DNA of 64,000 bases from Apus apus (Eukaryota > Chordata > Aves > Apodiformes > Apodidae). The stretch is from positions 43,734,405 to 43,798,404 of the forward strand of contig NC_067312.1 in NCBI RefSeq assembly GCF_020740795.1. The letters are read 5' to 3'. Within the stretch, counting starts at the first letter, position 1. Each line of letters begins with the position of its first letter. Shown here piece by piece: positions 1 through 12,628 of the stretch. The notes below the pieces were generated by a model. The model did no database searches, was not told the origin of the DNA, and worked only from the letters and a program-made list of their open reading frames with translations. The position numbers and the translations under genes are program-made.

Positions 1-720
1 CCATAAAAAATTGCTGTTGCTTTTTACAGGTATTGTGATAGGAAACTCACGAGGTACAAGGGAATTTGTACTGCAGGCAAGCTTAGCAGCCTAATGATAG
101 ATTGTGCTTCATGCTAAATATTGCATGAAGGCATAACAAAAAGGCATCTTCTGCGCCCCAGAAGATTACTGTATTAATTGTAACTATTGTATCAGCTAAG
201 GTTCTTGGGCTTAGTGCAGACTATCTGAATATAGACATACTGTGTGCAGATGTCTCTAGGAGATGCTGGTCTCCCACAGGTGCATTTTATGACAGATCTC
301 CTGACAAATGAGGTCTGAATCAAAGCCCATTGAAGTAACTGGGAAAAACTCTTCAGCTTCAAAGGGTTTAGGATTAAGGATCATAGGAAACATTCATCTT
401 GTTCTTTTAGATAAAAGCTTTCCAACTTGCAAACATGGTTTTATTAAAATTTTGTTGTTGGGGTTTTTTTTATAGCTTCTGTAACACAGAGCAAATATTG
501 TATTATTTTCTGAATAACTTAAAAAGCCATTGAATGTCATATAAAAATACTTAAAGTGTGATATTTTCAAAAGGAAGTCCTTAGTCTGCATTCCTCTGAG
601 GAAGTGCTAGACGTTCTTCAAGTTTTTCACAGAAATTCCACTAAAGCCAGAATAATTTTAAACTCAACCTTGAAGTGAATTGCACATAGTTTACATTCTT
701 ATTTGTTTAGATATCTGCTC

Positions 721-738
721 TACACACACGTGTGTGTA
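721..738. repeat. Perfect 18-bp palindrome of alternating purine-pyrimidine
   Basis: TACACACACGTGTGTGTA is its own reverse complement: a CA run meets a GT run at a central CG. Such sequences can form Z-DNA or a small cruciform. No adjoining gene suggests a function. Confidence 0.75.
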
Positions 739-871
739 TACCTTTGTACTATCACAGAGCCTGAACAGATTGTTGAATAAATACATACTTGCAAAACTGG
801 CTGATATTTCCCAGTGTTGTAGAAACTGTGTTAAACACACTGAATCTCCTCCTCACATAATACAATCAAAA

Positions 872-892
872 GCACCCTTTGGCAAAGGGTGC
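872..892. repeat. Perfect inverted repeat, 9-bp arms, 3-nt loop
   Basis: The arms GCACCCTTT and AAAGGGTGC flank the loop GGC. The stem is short but perfect and GC-richer than its surroundings. No T-run follows, so it is not a pol III terminator. Confidence 0.7.
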
Positions 893-1956
893 ACTTTCAG
901 CACTTTTAAAAACAATGCTTTTAAAAATTTATTTTAAATAGATCAATGGCCCAGGGAAAGGTTCAAGAAAAAGGGAGTGACCAGTAAGTCCCACAGTTTC
1001 AGGGATGAAATACAGTGAGCTACTGGCCAATAATTTCTTTTGTTTTGGACAGGAGGCTAATACTGCATCTGGCATTATAAATCATCATAAATGAAGGAAA
1101 CTGTAAATTATAAACTTGGTCTTTTGTTTTTATATATCATAATCTCTCTTGCCTGTGTAGTTTTTCTGAATTTCAGAAGTTACAAGTTCATCCAGCTCAT
1201 TTAAGAAGCAACCTCAAGAATATTTTTCTTTTCCACTGTTTTGCTTATGCCATGGTCACATCCCCACAAGGAGATCCCAACCTCCTTCAAAAGAGCAAGT
1301 GAGAAGCGGGAGTGAACCTTGCTGATAAGTTTTGCCGTACCTGTCCTGGTTTTGCTGAAATCTGGGACAGATGCCATATCACCAGTTCTTTGGAGTGAAT
1401 GTGACTGTCACAAAGTTTGGCATTTATGGTTGATCTAGATATAATTTGAAAATCTTCTGCTTTTGAAATCTAACTTTCCTTTAGTACAGAACATAGCAGA
1501 AACTAGGCTGATTCACTTTATTGCAATTCAAGTTCCAGCAAGCGGTGGGTTTCCTATTTGATGACTTAATCTTACTGCACCACAAAACCCATGTTTCACA
1601 TTTACTCTTTGCTGTTCTTTTCTAGATAAGCCCAGAAATTGTAAGACTTATAGGCATATGTTTAACATAAGGCACAAAAATAATTCACAGGGCTATTTTG
1701 ATTAATGCTGAATATACACCTCAAAAATGGGAGCTGTAATGAGAGAGTACAATGTCCTGAGAGTCATGTTTAAAAAACTAATTTTCTACATTACTTTGGT
1801 GTATTACTGAATATGTTTTGCTGAATACTGCTGCCGGTGCAGAAACTATGTCTCACTAAAGGTAATGGCAATGCTTCCCTGGCCTTCCCTGCTTATTGTG
1901 AAGTTAGAGGCAATGACAGCCTCTCTAATAACAGCCTGTTTGTTTCGTTTTTCTTG

Positions 1957-2020
1957 TTGTTTTTTTTTGTGTGTGTGTGTTGTTGTTGTTTTGTTTGTTG
2001 TTTGTTGGGTTTTTTTTCCT
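1957..2020 (+). repeat. T-rich / (GT)n / (TTG)n low-complexity tract
   Basis: A T run passes into GTGTGTGTGT, then TTG and TTTG units, then another T run. This is simple sequence of mixed unit length. The short open frames that cross it on both strands are by-products of the repeat. Confidence 0.85.
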
Positions 2021-3987
2021 GGAATCACAAGAATATGTGACCAAGATGTATTCCAGCCATGAGTGTAGCTTTGACCTGTGATTTCTAGGTAGAGAGGGCA
2101 GGCATTTTGCCTGTTTAATGAAGTAGGTTTGTGTATGTTTTTAAACAGTTACTGCTGAGACATGGAGATGCAGCTGAGGTAACAAAAGAAAAGTTTCACT
2201 GAAACTGTTTTCTGTGGAAATACAAATATATTTTGCATATTGCTATATATCTGCAATAGGCAGATTTTTGCAAGTGCACTTGCAATAGGACAATATTAAG
2301 TAACTGTAGAAACAATGAAAAAGTTATTATGGGAGTAATAAATCACAGAAAGACTTGTAAGAAATACACTCTTTTTGCGGCTGTGAGATGGGACAGGAGA
2401 AACACATAATGAGATGTTTCATTGCTGTACTTTTGAAATTTAGTTTGCCATGTGTGCTTTCATATAATGAGAACTTATAAACTGGTGCTGTACTGTCTTC
2501 AATGAGAGGATAAAACCACTAATACAATTGTCCATCAGCATGCTTTGATTTACCAATAGGACCTCAATAATTTTTCTAATAGGCCATATTTTGTGCATTT
2601 TTCTTAGAAGTATGAGTCTATTACCAGTAATCCTGAAAGTAAGCATTGTTGTTAGAAGAAAGTAAAAATAAATACTTATATGCTGTCTATTAATTTCACA
2701 ATCTTAAAAAAAAAAGCCACTTAAAATGTCTAGGGTTTAAAAAAAATGGACACTGAATGAGGCAGATGCTTTTGGAATATTCCAGAGTGTTGTGATAGTC
2801 AGACAGAGTCACCCATATGCTTAATTTCACATTTTCACAAAGGTTTTTATTGATCTGATTGAAGTGTTGTATGAGTAGAGCATTGCCAATAGCAGAGTAT
2901 TAAGATGTGTTGCTTGTGATGGCACTGTAGCTGTGAGTTTATTTGGAATCCTTTGTTATGCAACAAAACATCTTGTGTTGACAGCCTTATTGAAAACTAG
3001 GTAATGGAGTTGATCATTTACTGCCTCGTTAATCTCCTGTAAAATGAAGCTCTGTAATTGGATAAAATGTTTATTTGAGCAGTAATTTTATTTACCAATA
3101 AACCAGTCTTCAAAACTTTCATCTTTGCACCTTTTCTTTCATGCTCGTGACCATGCTCCTGCTATTGGCAGTTGACATTTTGGTATATGTTTGCCTGTAT
3201 TCCTACTCCCATAAATTTCATTTCCAGCTCTGCATGTATTTTGTAATCCATATATAATCCATTACACTTGATGTTTCTTCTGCAGTTTTCTTTGTATATC
3301 CAGTAGATTTACTTATAAGGCTTGTTTGTTTGTTTATTTGTTTGTGGGGGTTTTTGTTACCATTTACTTCTGATTTCGTAAAGAATTTGTGTTTCTGTAT
3401 CTTGATGTTTTTTTTCTCTAGTGCTAAAGGACAACTTTGTTGAGCAATTTCACTACAGATGGCAAGTATAAACAGAAGATGATGAAAACATAATGCAAAG
3501 GAATATACTGAGAAAAAATAGCTATGTCTATACAGCTCATGTTTGTGAATTTTATTATTTTAAAATTGTAGCACACTTACTGCGTGGTTAGTTTCACTTG
3601 TACATCTTGATTTAGATCTGCCATGTTACCAAAATACTGTGAAATAAATGGAATATGCCTCTCCTTCTTATGTATTCACAGCCATTTCAGTTTTAGAAAT
3701 TGTCATTCTTAACTCTCTGTTACTAAATTACATTTACATCAAAGATCAGTAAATGATGATCACTTTTTTCAGCATAATAATGAAATACAACATAATGACC
3801 ATAGTGACACTCAACTCTTGCGCAGAAACATTCCACTTCATGATTATTAAAGACAGAAACAGGGAAGGTGCGGTGCTTTTTAACTTCCAGAGATTGAGGC
3901 TTTAATAAGTACCTATGCTTATATATTACACCAAACCAGTCTTTCCAAGATGCAGATATTGACTCATCACTGTTTACTGCAAGAATT

Positions 3988-4018
3988 TTCCTTTTTTTTT
4001 CTTTTTTTTTTTTTTTCT
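3988..4018 (+). repeat. Poly-T tract
   Basis: Nearly pure T with isolated C interruptions. It could be the reverse complement of an old poly-A tail, but no retroposed gene was recognised beside it. Confidence 0.7.
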
Positions 4019-4105
4019 GAGTCTTGCATTTAAATTAAATAATTCTCTAGGGAAGGACAAATGTAGGAACTTAATAAACCTTTGTTTCTTTAAGGCTTCA
4101 TTAAG

Positions 4106-4150
4106 TCAATGTTTTCTTTCCTTCCTCCCCCCTCCCTTCCTCCCTTCTTT
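4106..4150 (+). repeat. Polypyrimidine C/T tract
   Basis: About 45 bp of almost only C and T, built from TTCC and CCTCCC-like units. Simple sequence; no 3' splice site context with an exon was recognised. Confidence 0.7.
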
Positions 4151-7100
4151 GCAAAAGCAAGTAAATACTTATTTAGGAGAAAAATAAAGGCAGTCCTCTA
4201 CCACACTTTTTTCTCTGTTGTATGGGGTTGGGGGCAGCTATGTTGCCTTTTTTGGTTTTTGTTCTAGGGCTGTAAAATACTCCACAAAATACTTTCGTAG
4301 ACCTTTGCCTTTTCAAGTAAATATAAACCAGTTAAGGAAAACAAATGGTTTAAGAATGTGCAGTTTGGACTCTGTACATTAGTATTTCATGCTCTCAGTT
4401 GTTGACCACAAAATCTCTAGTCGTGTGTAGCTCATTGTTTCTGTTAAAGAATGCCCTCATCAATAATTCTAATACTTCCCTGAAATTAAAAACAAAACAA
4501 AACCAAAATAGCTGGATGAAAAATATAAACTCTCTGCTAAAATCTTGTTGAAGTCTGAGCTTGCTATGTTTAAACGCAGTTATTTGGCGTTCTCCTCTGT
4601 GTTTGTTCAGTAGATGTGCAGAAAGTAGCATTCCCTTCCACATGGCTAAACTTAGCAAACCTTTTTCTTAAGAAAACACTGAAGCTCCATGTAAAAAATT
4701 CTCTAATACTATATATGCATTTACAGCTTTAAATCTGTATATTGTATATCTGTTTCTTTATAATAATTGTGAAGCGGTGAGTGATATCTAAAAATTTAGG
4801 TTGTGTTGATTTCTAACATTTCACCACAACATTTCATTTTCAGCACATATTTGTGGTTTTGACAAATTTAAAAAAAAAATTGTCAAATGTGACCTTTCAG
4901 ACTTACACTTTCATTTTTATTCTGTGCTATAAAAAAATGTATCAGGTGCTAGAAAAAATGGATGAGTAGAGGAAAGTTCTTAAACCAATCATAATGGTGG
5001 TCTCCATAGTTTAACATAGGCCACTGTGGTAAATAGTTATTACCTCTAAATTGTTGAGCATTTAGCAGAAAAACCAACACATGAATCCTCCTACTGGAGT
5101 TCAAACTCTCTGAACTTTGTTTTGAAATTATTTTAAATTGTATTTGCATGCCTGTCTAAAAAGCTATGTTTTCTTAATTTGTACTTTTCTGTTTTAGTTA
5201 GCAATATTCTGCATGGCTGCCTCAGCTGGATAGATTGAATATTGCCTTTGGTTGCTGTCACTCTGCTAAAGACTTGCAAGTATCAATATGTTTATAGAGA
5301 ACTGGCAGCTTTCGTATTAGTTTAAAGCTAGTTTGTTTCTCTTTCTCATTTCAAAAGATTGGATTTTACCAGGAGACTGTTATGGTTACAAGCTGCACCT
5401 TCCAACATGTACTTCATATTTTACCTGATTTTTTTTTATTTTTTTTTTTCCCCCAAGAAGTGTGGTTTAATGACCATTTGGATGTAAATTTAATATTTAT
5501 GTTTTGTATGTTTGGTGGTGGTCTTTTCAATATTAAAATGCCATGGTTTGATGTAGAAAGTGTAATGCAAAGTTTCTGTTTGCTTTCCTTCCTGCATTAC
5601 TGGCTTTTCTTGTTCTTAACTGTAATTAGTGAAAGTTCATCTGTTGTATAACACTGCAAGTCATTGCTCAGATTTACAATCTTATTTTAAATTTTTTACT
5701 AACATGACACTGAAACTAATGCATAAGTTTAAAATCTCAAAGGGCTTATGAAATTTATATGCCCCTATAAAGTATAAGCTTGGTTTTACGTAAATCTGGT
5801 GCAATAGTGTCACACAAACAATTTCAATACTCACCAAATGTATTCTCAATATAATGAATTCTGAAATATGTTTTCTGTGTAAAAGGAAACATTGAGAATC
5901 CTGCTTTGATGTGCTATTTTCTTCCAGTGCATACTTTTGAGTGTCATGTAAAGATAATGATTTATAATTAAGTTCATTTAATGTGATTAATTTCTTAGTA
6001 GTCTCAGAGCACTTTATATTTGGAGAATTATACCTTAAATTAATTTACAGACTAAACAGTAAAGTAGTGACAATCATCTGCTATTCATAAAAGTAAAAAG
6101 CTCTCATCTAAGAAATAATTTGCAACTGCCTGAGTAAGAATCTCCAAGACACTTTGTAAATATACATTACTTAAATACCTAAAATAACAAAAATCTTTAA
6201 TATTGAGTCTTGCACCATTTCCACTGCAGCAGATAATGTCATATTCATGGGGGCATAGATGGTCATACTCCCTGCTTTACACACAAAGCTTATATACAAA
6301 TGACCAAAGTGAGTTGTGGTTCATTGTAGGAGATCTAGAGAAATTAAGTCACCCCCAGGTCCTTTCTGAGACAAGCAATGACACTTTGCACACCACTTCT
6401 GCTTTATTTACAAGGAAATTAAATCGGAGAAACAAAGCATGCCAAGAATCAAGGCAGGACTGTACTGAAAAGAACATGCTTAACAGCATATGAGAGGGTA
6501 GAGAACAAAAGATTTAGCTATACTGTGAAATGGGAATATGGAAAAATGGCAGGTTTTCCAATGGCAAATTAAGTTCTTACTGTGTTCCACTCCTATTAAC
6601 CCTTCAGAGCCAGCAGAGCTGGGAGGGCATGATCCAGCTCTGCTCGCTCTCTTCCCCATCAACAAGACTATTATTTGGCAATTTCCATTTGGGTCTGTAT
6701 GTGTGTTCCCTCTGATGACATCAGAGTTGCACAGCAACTAATGACATAATCTGTAAACTGTGGGTCTGTTTACATGTTATTAACAATCTATTTTGACTTA
6801 CAGAATTGTTATTACTGTTGATTATGTACTTCAGTTCCTTGAATATGTGTCCATTAACATAGCTACCAAATCGTCCTGTGAATTGGGCTGACCTCGGAAA
6901 TCTTTATTGACTTCTCTATGACAAGGGTACTTACATTTAATTTCTAGTAGGTTGCAGGAGCTATGTCATCGCCAGATCTCACATATAATATATAAAATAA
7001 AAAAATCTGAAACCCCAAACCTGGAGGCAGGAAACTCAGTGCTTTGTCCTTCAAAAACACCTGGAAAACAAGATTCAGCAGAACTTTGAAGTCTCAAAAA

Positions 7101-10100
7101 CAAGGTAAAATTTCCTTTGACTCAACTTGCCGATCTATAAGCTGTCCAAGACCACAGTGACAGATCTGGGGTCTGGAAGTGATGTCGAAGTAGAAGCAGT
7201 CTCATAGGGATGCTCACTATGTACAGATTTGGGGACCAGGTCTGAAGCAAGGCAAGAAAGTCACTTGAAGAGACATAAGGGATAACATTTTGACAGCAGT
7301 TTATACTGCTATAATTCAATACTGAGTGGAAGATTTTGACCAGAAAACAATGCTATTGGCAGCAGATAAACAGTAGCAGCAAAATAAAGAAATGGGAACA
7401 GGCACTCACTTGAATTCTTATTACAAAAGATGTACATTACATATTCTGAATGGAAGAGAGCATAATAATTTGTACTTTGTCAGCATTTAGGTCTCACTAA
7501 TTTGCATGTAACGGAAATGTGACTTCAGTTCTGCTTCTATTAAAAAAGGTCAACAATAACCACCTACAAAAAGACTGGTTTTGGTAATGACGTCAATGAT
7601 ACTAGAGCAAATCTTTCCATAGGCTTACATTATGAGGAACACTATATAAGCTGTGTCTCACATTAAGAAGCAAAATATTGGTGTTGGAGTAAAACTGCTG
7701 CATGGCAGCTCTCACATCAGCATGACATGGACTAGGCCTGTACAGCGAGATTGTAATTCAACACCATGCTATTTGCAACCTTGTTACTGAGGTTGCAAAG
7801 CCTCTGGAAACAAGAGCAAACAAGAAAGGTGGTGAGGGCAGCCACGCAGGAACTTAAGCCTGCATACAGTTGCCTACTGTACTGCATGCTGTAAACCAGG
7901 GCAGGGGCTGTATTTTATTTGTTGTCTGAGTCGACTCCACAGTAGTGTGTTAAGAAAAGTGGCCAAGAAGGACATGCAAGGAAAGTATGCTACTAATTCC
8001 ATGGCTCAGAGCTGTAGCAAAGAGCGGTGTGAAGACATAGTTATTCCACAAACAGTAGATGTTTCAGTATTGTTTTGAGTTGTGATTGACCCACATGTAA
8101 TGAGATCTTGACATATCCAAATGATGAACCGCATTCCTCCGCAAGCACTGGCGTTCCCCTGACAGGTTCAGTACACTTTACAGGTATAAGGGTATTGCAG
8201 CAAAAGTGAAGCAGGAAGGGCATAATAAGTTAGAGGAATCTAAATTATACAATTATAAGGCGGTCAGGTGCAACAATATGGTAGCATAGAAACTTGCCAT
8301 GTCAAGTGGCTTTTATTTAAGTAATCTCTCAATTTGTTGGTCTTGACGCTGTCCTTGGAGAACTCTTGACCAATTTAACTACATAGTGTAGCAGCATAAG
8401 AAAGCAACATCCATTCTAGAAAGAAGCAGAAATATGACAAAATGGCATGTTACTCCTGAGGTGAGAGTTGGGGAGGAGAAAATGGGATGAAACAGTCCCT
8501 GAATTGTTTGCTGGGTTAGGCTGCACCCAGGCAATTCTAATTCATTTTACAATGAGTAAGGGGTGCTAAGCTCCACTGTCATTTCGTTTGACACTATTAA
8601 TACATTGAAGCATTATCAAAGAATAACTGCAAATAAAAGGAAATAATTCGAACCCTCACACATATAGTTTCTAGGTAGAATACAGATATTAGCTTTATTG
8701 ATTTACATTATTGCTAAAAAGAGCTGCATTGTTAAATCTTCAAACATAACTGTTATTCCACTGCACTCTCTCTGAGGTCTCCTAGAGCTTATCATCTATG
8801 TTCTTCTGTAAACATAGTTTGGCAAGTGTCTATAGATTAAAGATAGGATTTAGATAAGTGTTAAGGTTTCCTACAGATGGAGTATCATATGGCTGGAGGA
8901 CAGGAGCTTGTGTTTCAAATTCTGATGAATTGCAAGTGGACTTGGAACACAAAGATGACCTGAATCCCTTGCAAAATAGTACTCTCTGGTTTTCTGAGGA
9001 CTGTGTGATGTAACATAGTTCTGTTTATGTTTCTGTGAGAAAAGCTGGTTTCAGACTATTTTTTGCTTGCTCACTTTCCAATTATACCTAATTGCCATTA
9101 TATTGGATAATGGGAAACGTTAAATATAATATTTTATCATTTTGGTACTGTTTTCTTTTTTATTTTAATTATTTTCATTGCTTTGGTATTTTGATTTCCA
9201 TTTTAATAAGTTAATTAAACAATCAGTAAGTATTTATTTTTAGAACAATTAGTTGGTGATTTTCAAAAAAGAACTGAAAAAAAAAAAATTTCTAACCAGC
9301 AGTCCAGGTGAGAATAAATACTTCTGTCATGCAGTGAATTTTAGAAGAAGCTTTTTATCTTTCTGAACATGAAGGAAGATCTAAAAATATTCTACAGCAA
9401 GGAAAATAAATAAAGACTTTCTGATGGGGACCACACAACCCACAAGGCATACAGAAAGTTAAGCCACTCAGTTTAGGTCGACTTAATGGTAAGGTGTTAG
9501 CAAACTGGGTTACTACTTTACAGGCTGCTGCCTGCTTCTTCATGTAGGAAGCAAAACTGGCTTGAACCATGTTCCTGACATTTCTGCTTACTCAGAACAG
9601 CATAAAATATTGAGACGGTCTTGCAATTAATAATTTTTCCACCAGATGGCATAAGAAATCAATAATTCTCTTCCTATAACAAGTGTTATTTTCTGCTTTG
9701 TTTTTGACAAACAGGTATGCTCTCGATAGCCTACTAAGCAAGTACAATATAATGTTCCCAGCTGAGAATTAGTATTTTATTATTGTGCATTAGTAAATAT
9801 GAGATAAGCATGTATTGAGGGCAGCATTTCTTACTTGTTGACTAGGACACAGAGAGCAGTATTACTGTAGCTGGATTGTTTTAACCAATATACATAAATA
9901 TCCATGAAACTCACATGAATTAAATTACAAAGGTATCTGTTACACCATGAGGGACTTAGTGCTACAATGGGCAGTTAATGCTTCATTGGAAAACCATGTC
10001 TAAAAAGGCCCTCTCAGCCCAGTGCCTCTTCATGTAGCCTAAGATAATAAAATTTATAATAAATCTCTGGTGAAGCCCACTGAAATATTAAGCATAATAA

Positions 10101-10429
10101 GCTGGGAATGGGGGGATACTAGAGTTTACAGCAGATGAACATGCAAGTGTGGTCTAGTGTGGTCTGAAAAAGTCAGGTTTTAATCAAGCTTTCTTCAGTC
10201 CTACTGAAGTGTCCAGTCTGAGACTTCTCTTTAGATATTTACCATAACTGGGCTATTTGCAAGCCATCAGTACCTGGCATGTTGGTGACCTCCTCTGTGT
10301 TTTCCAGGTTGCATTAGAACTTACATATCTTAGTGAAAACATGAAAGCATCACTATTTTAATTACAATTGTTCTTTTTATTTAAAATGGGCCACACTGGC
10401 AACTAAGGAAGTCAACTTTTGTCCTATGC

Positions 10430-10486
10430 CTAGGTGATCCCAGAGTCCCTTCCAACCTAGCATTCTATGATTCTATGATTCTGTTA
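10430..10486 (+). mobile_element. CR1 LINE, extreme 3' tail only
   Basis: The block carries the CR1 3'-terminal signature: GTGATC, then GTCCCTTCCAACCTA, then two ATTCTATG units. Only about 57 bp remain, so the copy is severely 5'-truncated. CR1 retrotransposes by target-primed reverse transcription from its 3' end, which commonly leaves such stubs. Confidence 0.85.
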
Positions 10487-11130
10487 TGAGATCCGGTAGT
10501 GAGGTATTTCCTTCTTTTCCAGTCCTGCTGGTATTGCTGGTCTGATTACAGAGCCTGCAAGGGACACGAATCCTCAAGATATTAAAAGTTTGTGATTTAG
10601 AGTTCTTGTGCTTTATGGTGGCTTGTTCAGTTCCACTCCAGAGTAGCAATTGTGACTGTGGGCAACAGCATGACAGTTTGCTTTGAAGGCCTAAATGTAG
10701 TGGAAGCACAAAAACATAGGTAGAGTGGGAGAAACAAGATTTTTTGTTTTTTTCCAGAAGCCAGTTATTCCAGTTTTGAAATTGTTCTGCATACTGAGTG
10801 ATCCAAGTGTCACTGACATCATTGATATTACTGGGACAGACAAAGGTTCTTATAGAAGTCAGCTTATGGCAAAACTGTGTCTGTCTCTCTAGGAATTAAT
10901 TTTGTGATGGCTTATATTTGACACTTATGAAGTGACATTTTGAGGTGTGTGAGTAGAATCTTGAAGTACCTTAATTAATTTCTTGTGCATTTTTTGACAT
11001 GAGAAAATTTAGGTTATATAGAACTGTTTCAGTGAGAGACATTACCACATGCATTATTACAAATATGTTTAGTTATGTTTGTTTTAGGTAAATTGCCTAT
11101 CTAATGAGGATTACTAAGAAAGTAATTGCA

Positions 11131-11160
11131 GGATATGCCTGAAAAGGATATGCCTGAAAG
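11131..11160. repeat. 15-bp tandem duplication
   Basis: GGATATGCCTGAAA occurs twice head to tail, the two 15-bp copies differing only in the last base. Probably a replication-slippage duplication. Confidence 0.75.
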
Positions 11161-11349
11161 TAAATACAGCGAAGTGTTTCTGTTTATTTAAATCTCTAGG
11201 TCTTTTGGATTCTGGAATTACAGTACATTAATTACAGAGTCATTAAAAAGATTTTTGTTTATTACAAGACCTGAAAATAATTGGATTCTTTAAGAATAGT
11301 CCTTTTGTTATGATAAATATACAATCAAGTACATTTCAGCCCTTGACAT

Positions 11350-11561
11350 AAAGCCGAGGCAAAACCTTCTTACGGTAAGAATGTCAGTGCTCAGGGAGGT
11401 TGCAGATGTCCCCTCTCTGCAAGCATTCATAGCCAGGTTAGATGGGTCTTTGAGCAAGCTGGTTTAGTGGGAGTTGTCTCTGCCGTGACAGGGCTTTGGA
11501 ACTAGATGATCTTGAAGGTCCCTTCCAAGCCAAACCATTCAATGATTCTATTCTATGATTC
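11350..11561 (+). mobile_element. CR1 LINE 3' end, 5'-truncated
   Basis: The copy starts in the last part of ORF2/3'UTR (CAGGGAGGTTGCAGATG, then a GTTAGATGGGTCTTTGAGCA-like stretch). It ends with the terminal GATGATCTTGAAGGTCCC motif and ATTCTATG-like units. It is followed at once by a second CR1 copy in the same orientation, with no unique DNA between them. The many differences from the other copies suggest it is old. Confidence 0.88.
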
Positions 11562-12105
11562 TCCCCTTCTGTGAAACTTCACCTGGAGTACTGTGTCCAT
11601 CTCTAGAATCCTCAGTACAGGAAAGACATGGACCTGCTGGAGCAGGTCCAGAGGAGGGCCACAAAAATGATCAAAAATTGTCAGAGGGCTGGAGCACTTC
11701 TCCTGTGAAGAAAGGCTCAGAGATTTGGGGTTGTTGAGCATGGAGAAGAGAAGGCTCCAGGGAGACCTTATAGCAGCCTCTCATTATGTAAAGCGGGCTT
11801 ATGAGGAAGATGGAGACTTTTTACCAAGGCATGTAGTGACAGGACAAGGGGCAGCAGTTTCAGATTGAAGTAGGGGAGGTTTAGATTGAATATACAGAAG
11901 ACAGTTTTTATTGTGAAGGTGGTGAGACAGTGGCACATGTTGCCCAGAGAAATTTTGGATGTCACATCTGTGAAAGTATACAAGGTAGGGCTCTGAGCAA
12001 CCTTATCTAGGTGAAGATGCTGCTGCTCACTGCAGGAAGGTTGGACTAGACAATCTTTAAAGTTCCTTTCTAACCCAAACCTTTCTATGATTCTATGATT
12101 TTTAT
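11562..12105 (+). mobile_element. CR1 LINE 3' end, 5'-truncated
   Basis: This 540-bp copy starts in the ORF2 C-terminal part (CACCTGGAGTACTGTGTCC), continues through the GGAGAAGAGAAGGCTCCAGG block, and ends in GGTTGGACTAGACAATC plus two CTATGATT units. Frames are broken. It abuts the tail of the preceding CR1, so either that one inserted at the edge of this one or a deletion brought them together. Confidence 0.9.
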
Positions 12106-12628
12106 TTAAAGGATAGTTGAGGTGAATTTCATTCTCAGTGCAGTGTTATAGTGTTGTAGTACTTTGGACTTGATGTCTTACCCTACCTCATGTGATCTCA
12201 AAGAACTTTATACATAATCCATGGGACCAGGAACAGAAAGAAAAATGACAGTGGTCACAGTAAATGGAAATGGATTAATTTGTCTTGCTATAAATAAAAA
12301 CAATCCTCTCTTTGTGTCTTCTCACAATATTTATTGTCTCCCCTTGTGAAGCTGATTACTTGAACAAAAGTCCAGTATTTTTTTTTTAGCCATACTTTAC
12401 AGAATCATAGTAATATTGTTTTATCGAACAGGATGCTCTCTTGCTCTGTATTTCAGTATCGTAAAGGCTTCCATTTCTAAACCAAATTTATAGCCTTTTT
12501 TATCAGGATTTTTATATCCTCTTTAATAGATAAAATTTATTACAAGCTACAGCAACTGATGCAGTTTTCTAGCATTTCAGAGCTTCTAAATATCCAGATA
12601 ATGTAGTCTTAGTGAACTACAGTGGTCT
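12106..12628. other. Single-copy AT-rich DNA between CR1 and LTR
   Basis: No feature recognised. One T run near 12379-12387. This is the left flank of the solo LTR. Confidence 0.5.

Larger units (their letters stand above)
1..10427. other. Single-copy AT-rich non-coding DNA
   Basis: No CR1, LTR or convincing exon was seen here. Open frames are all short (under 100 codons), lack recognisable domains and sit in AT-rich sequence where such frames arise by chance. The interval holds T-rich and T/G-rich tracts near 1958-2020, 3988-4018 and 5426-5450, and a pyrimidine stretch near 4106-4150. It also holds two perfect inverted repeats (721-738 and 872-892). It is compatible with intergenic or deep intronic DNA. 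Confidence 0.6.

Noticed and set aside
6203..6493. 96-codon plus-strand open frame
   Set aside because: Non-repeat but with no domain, no splice context and low complexity of support; treated as chance.
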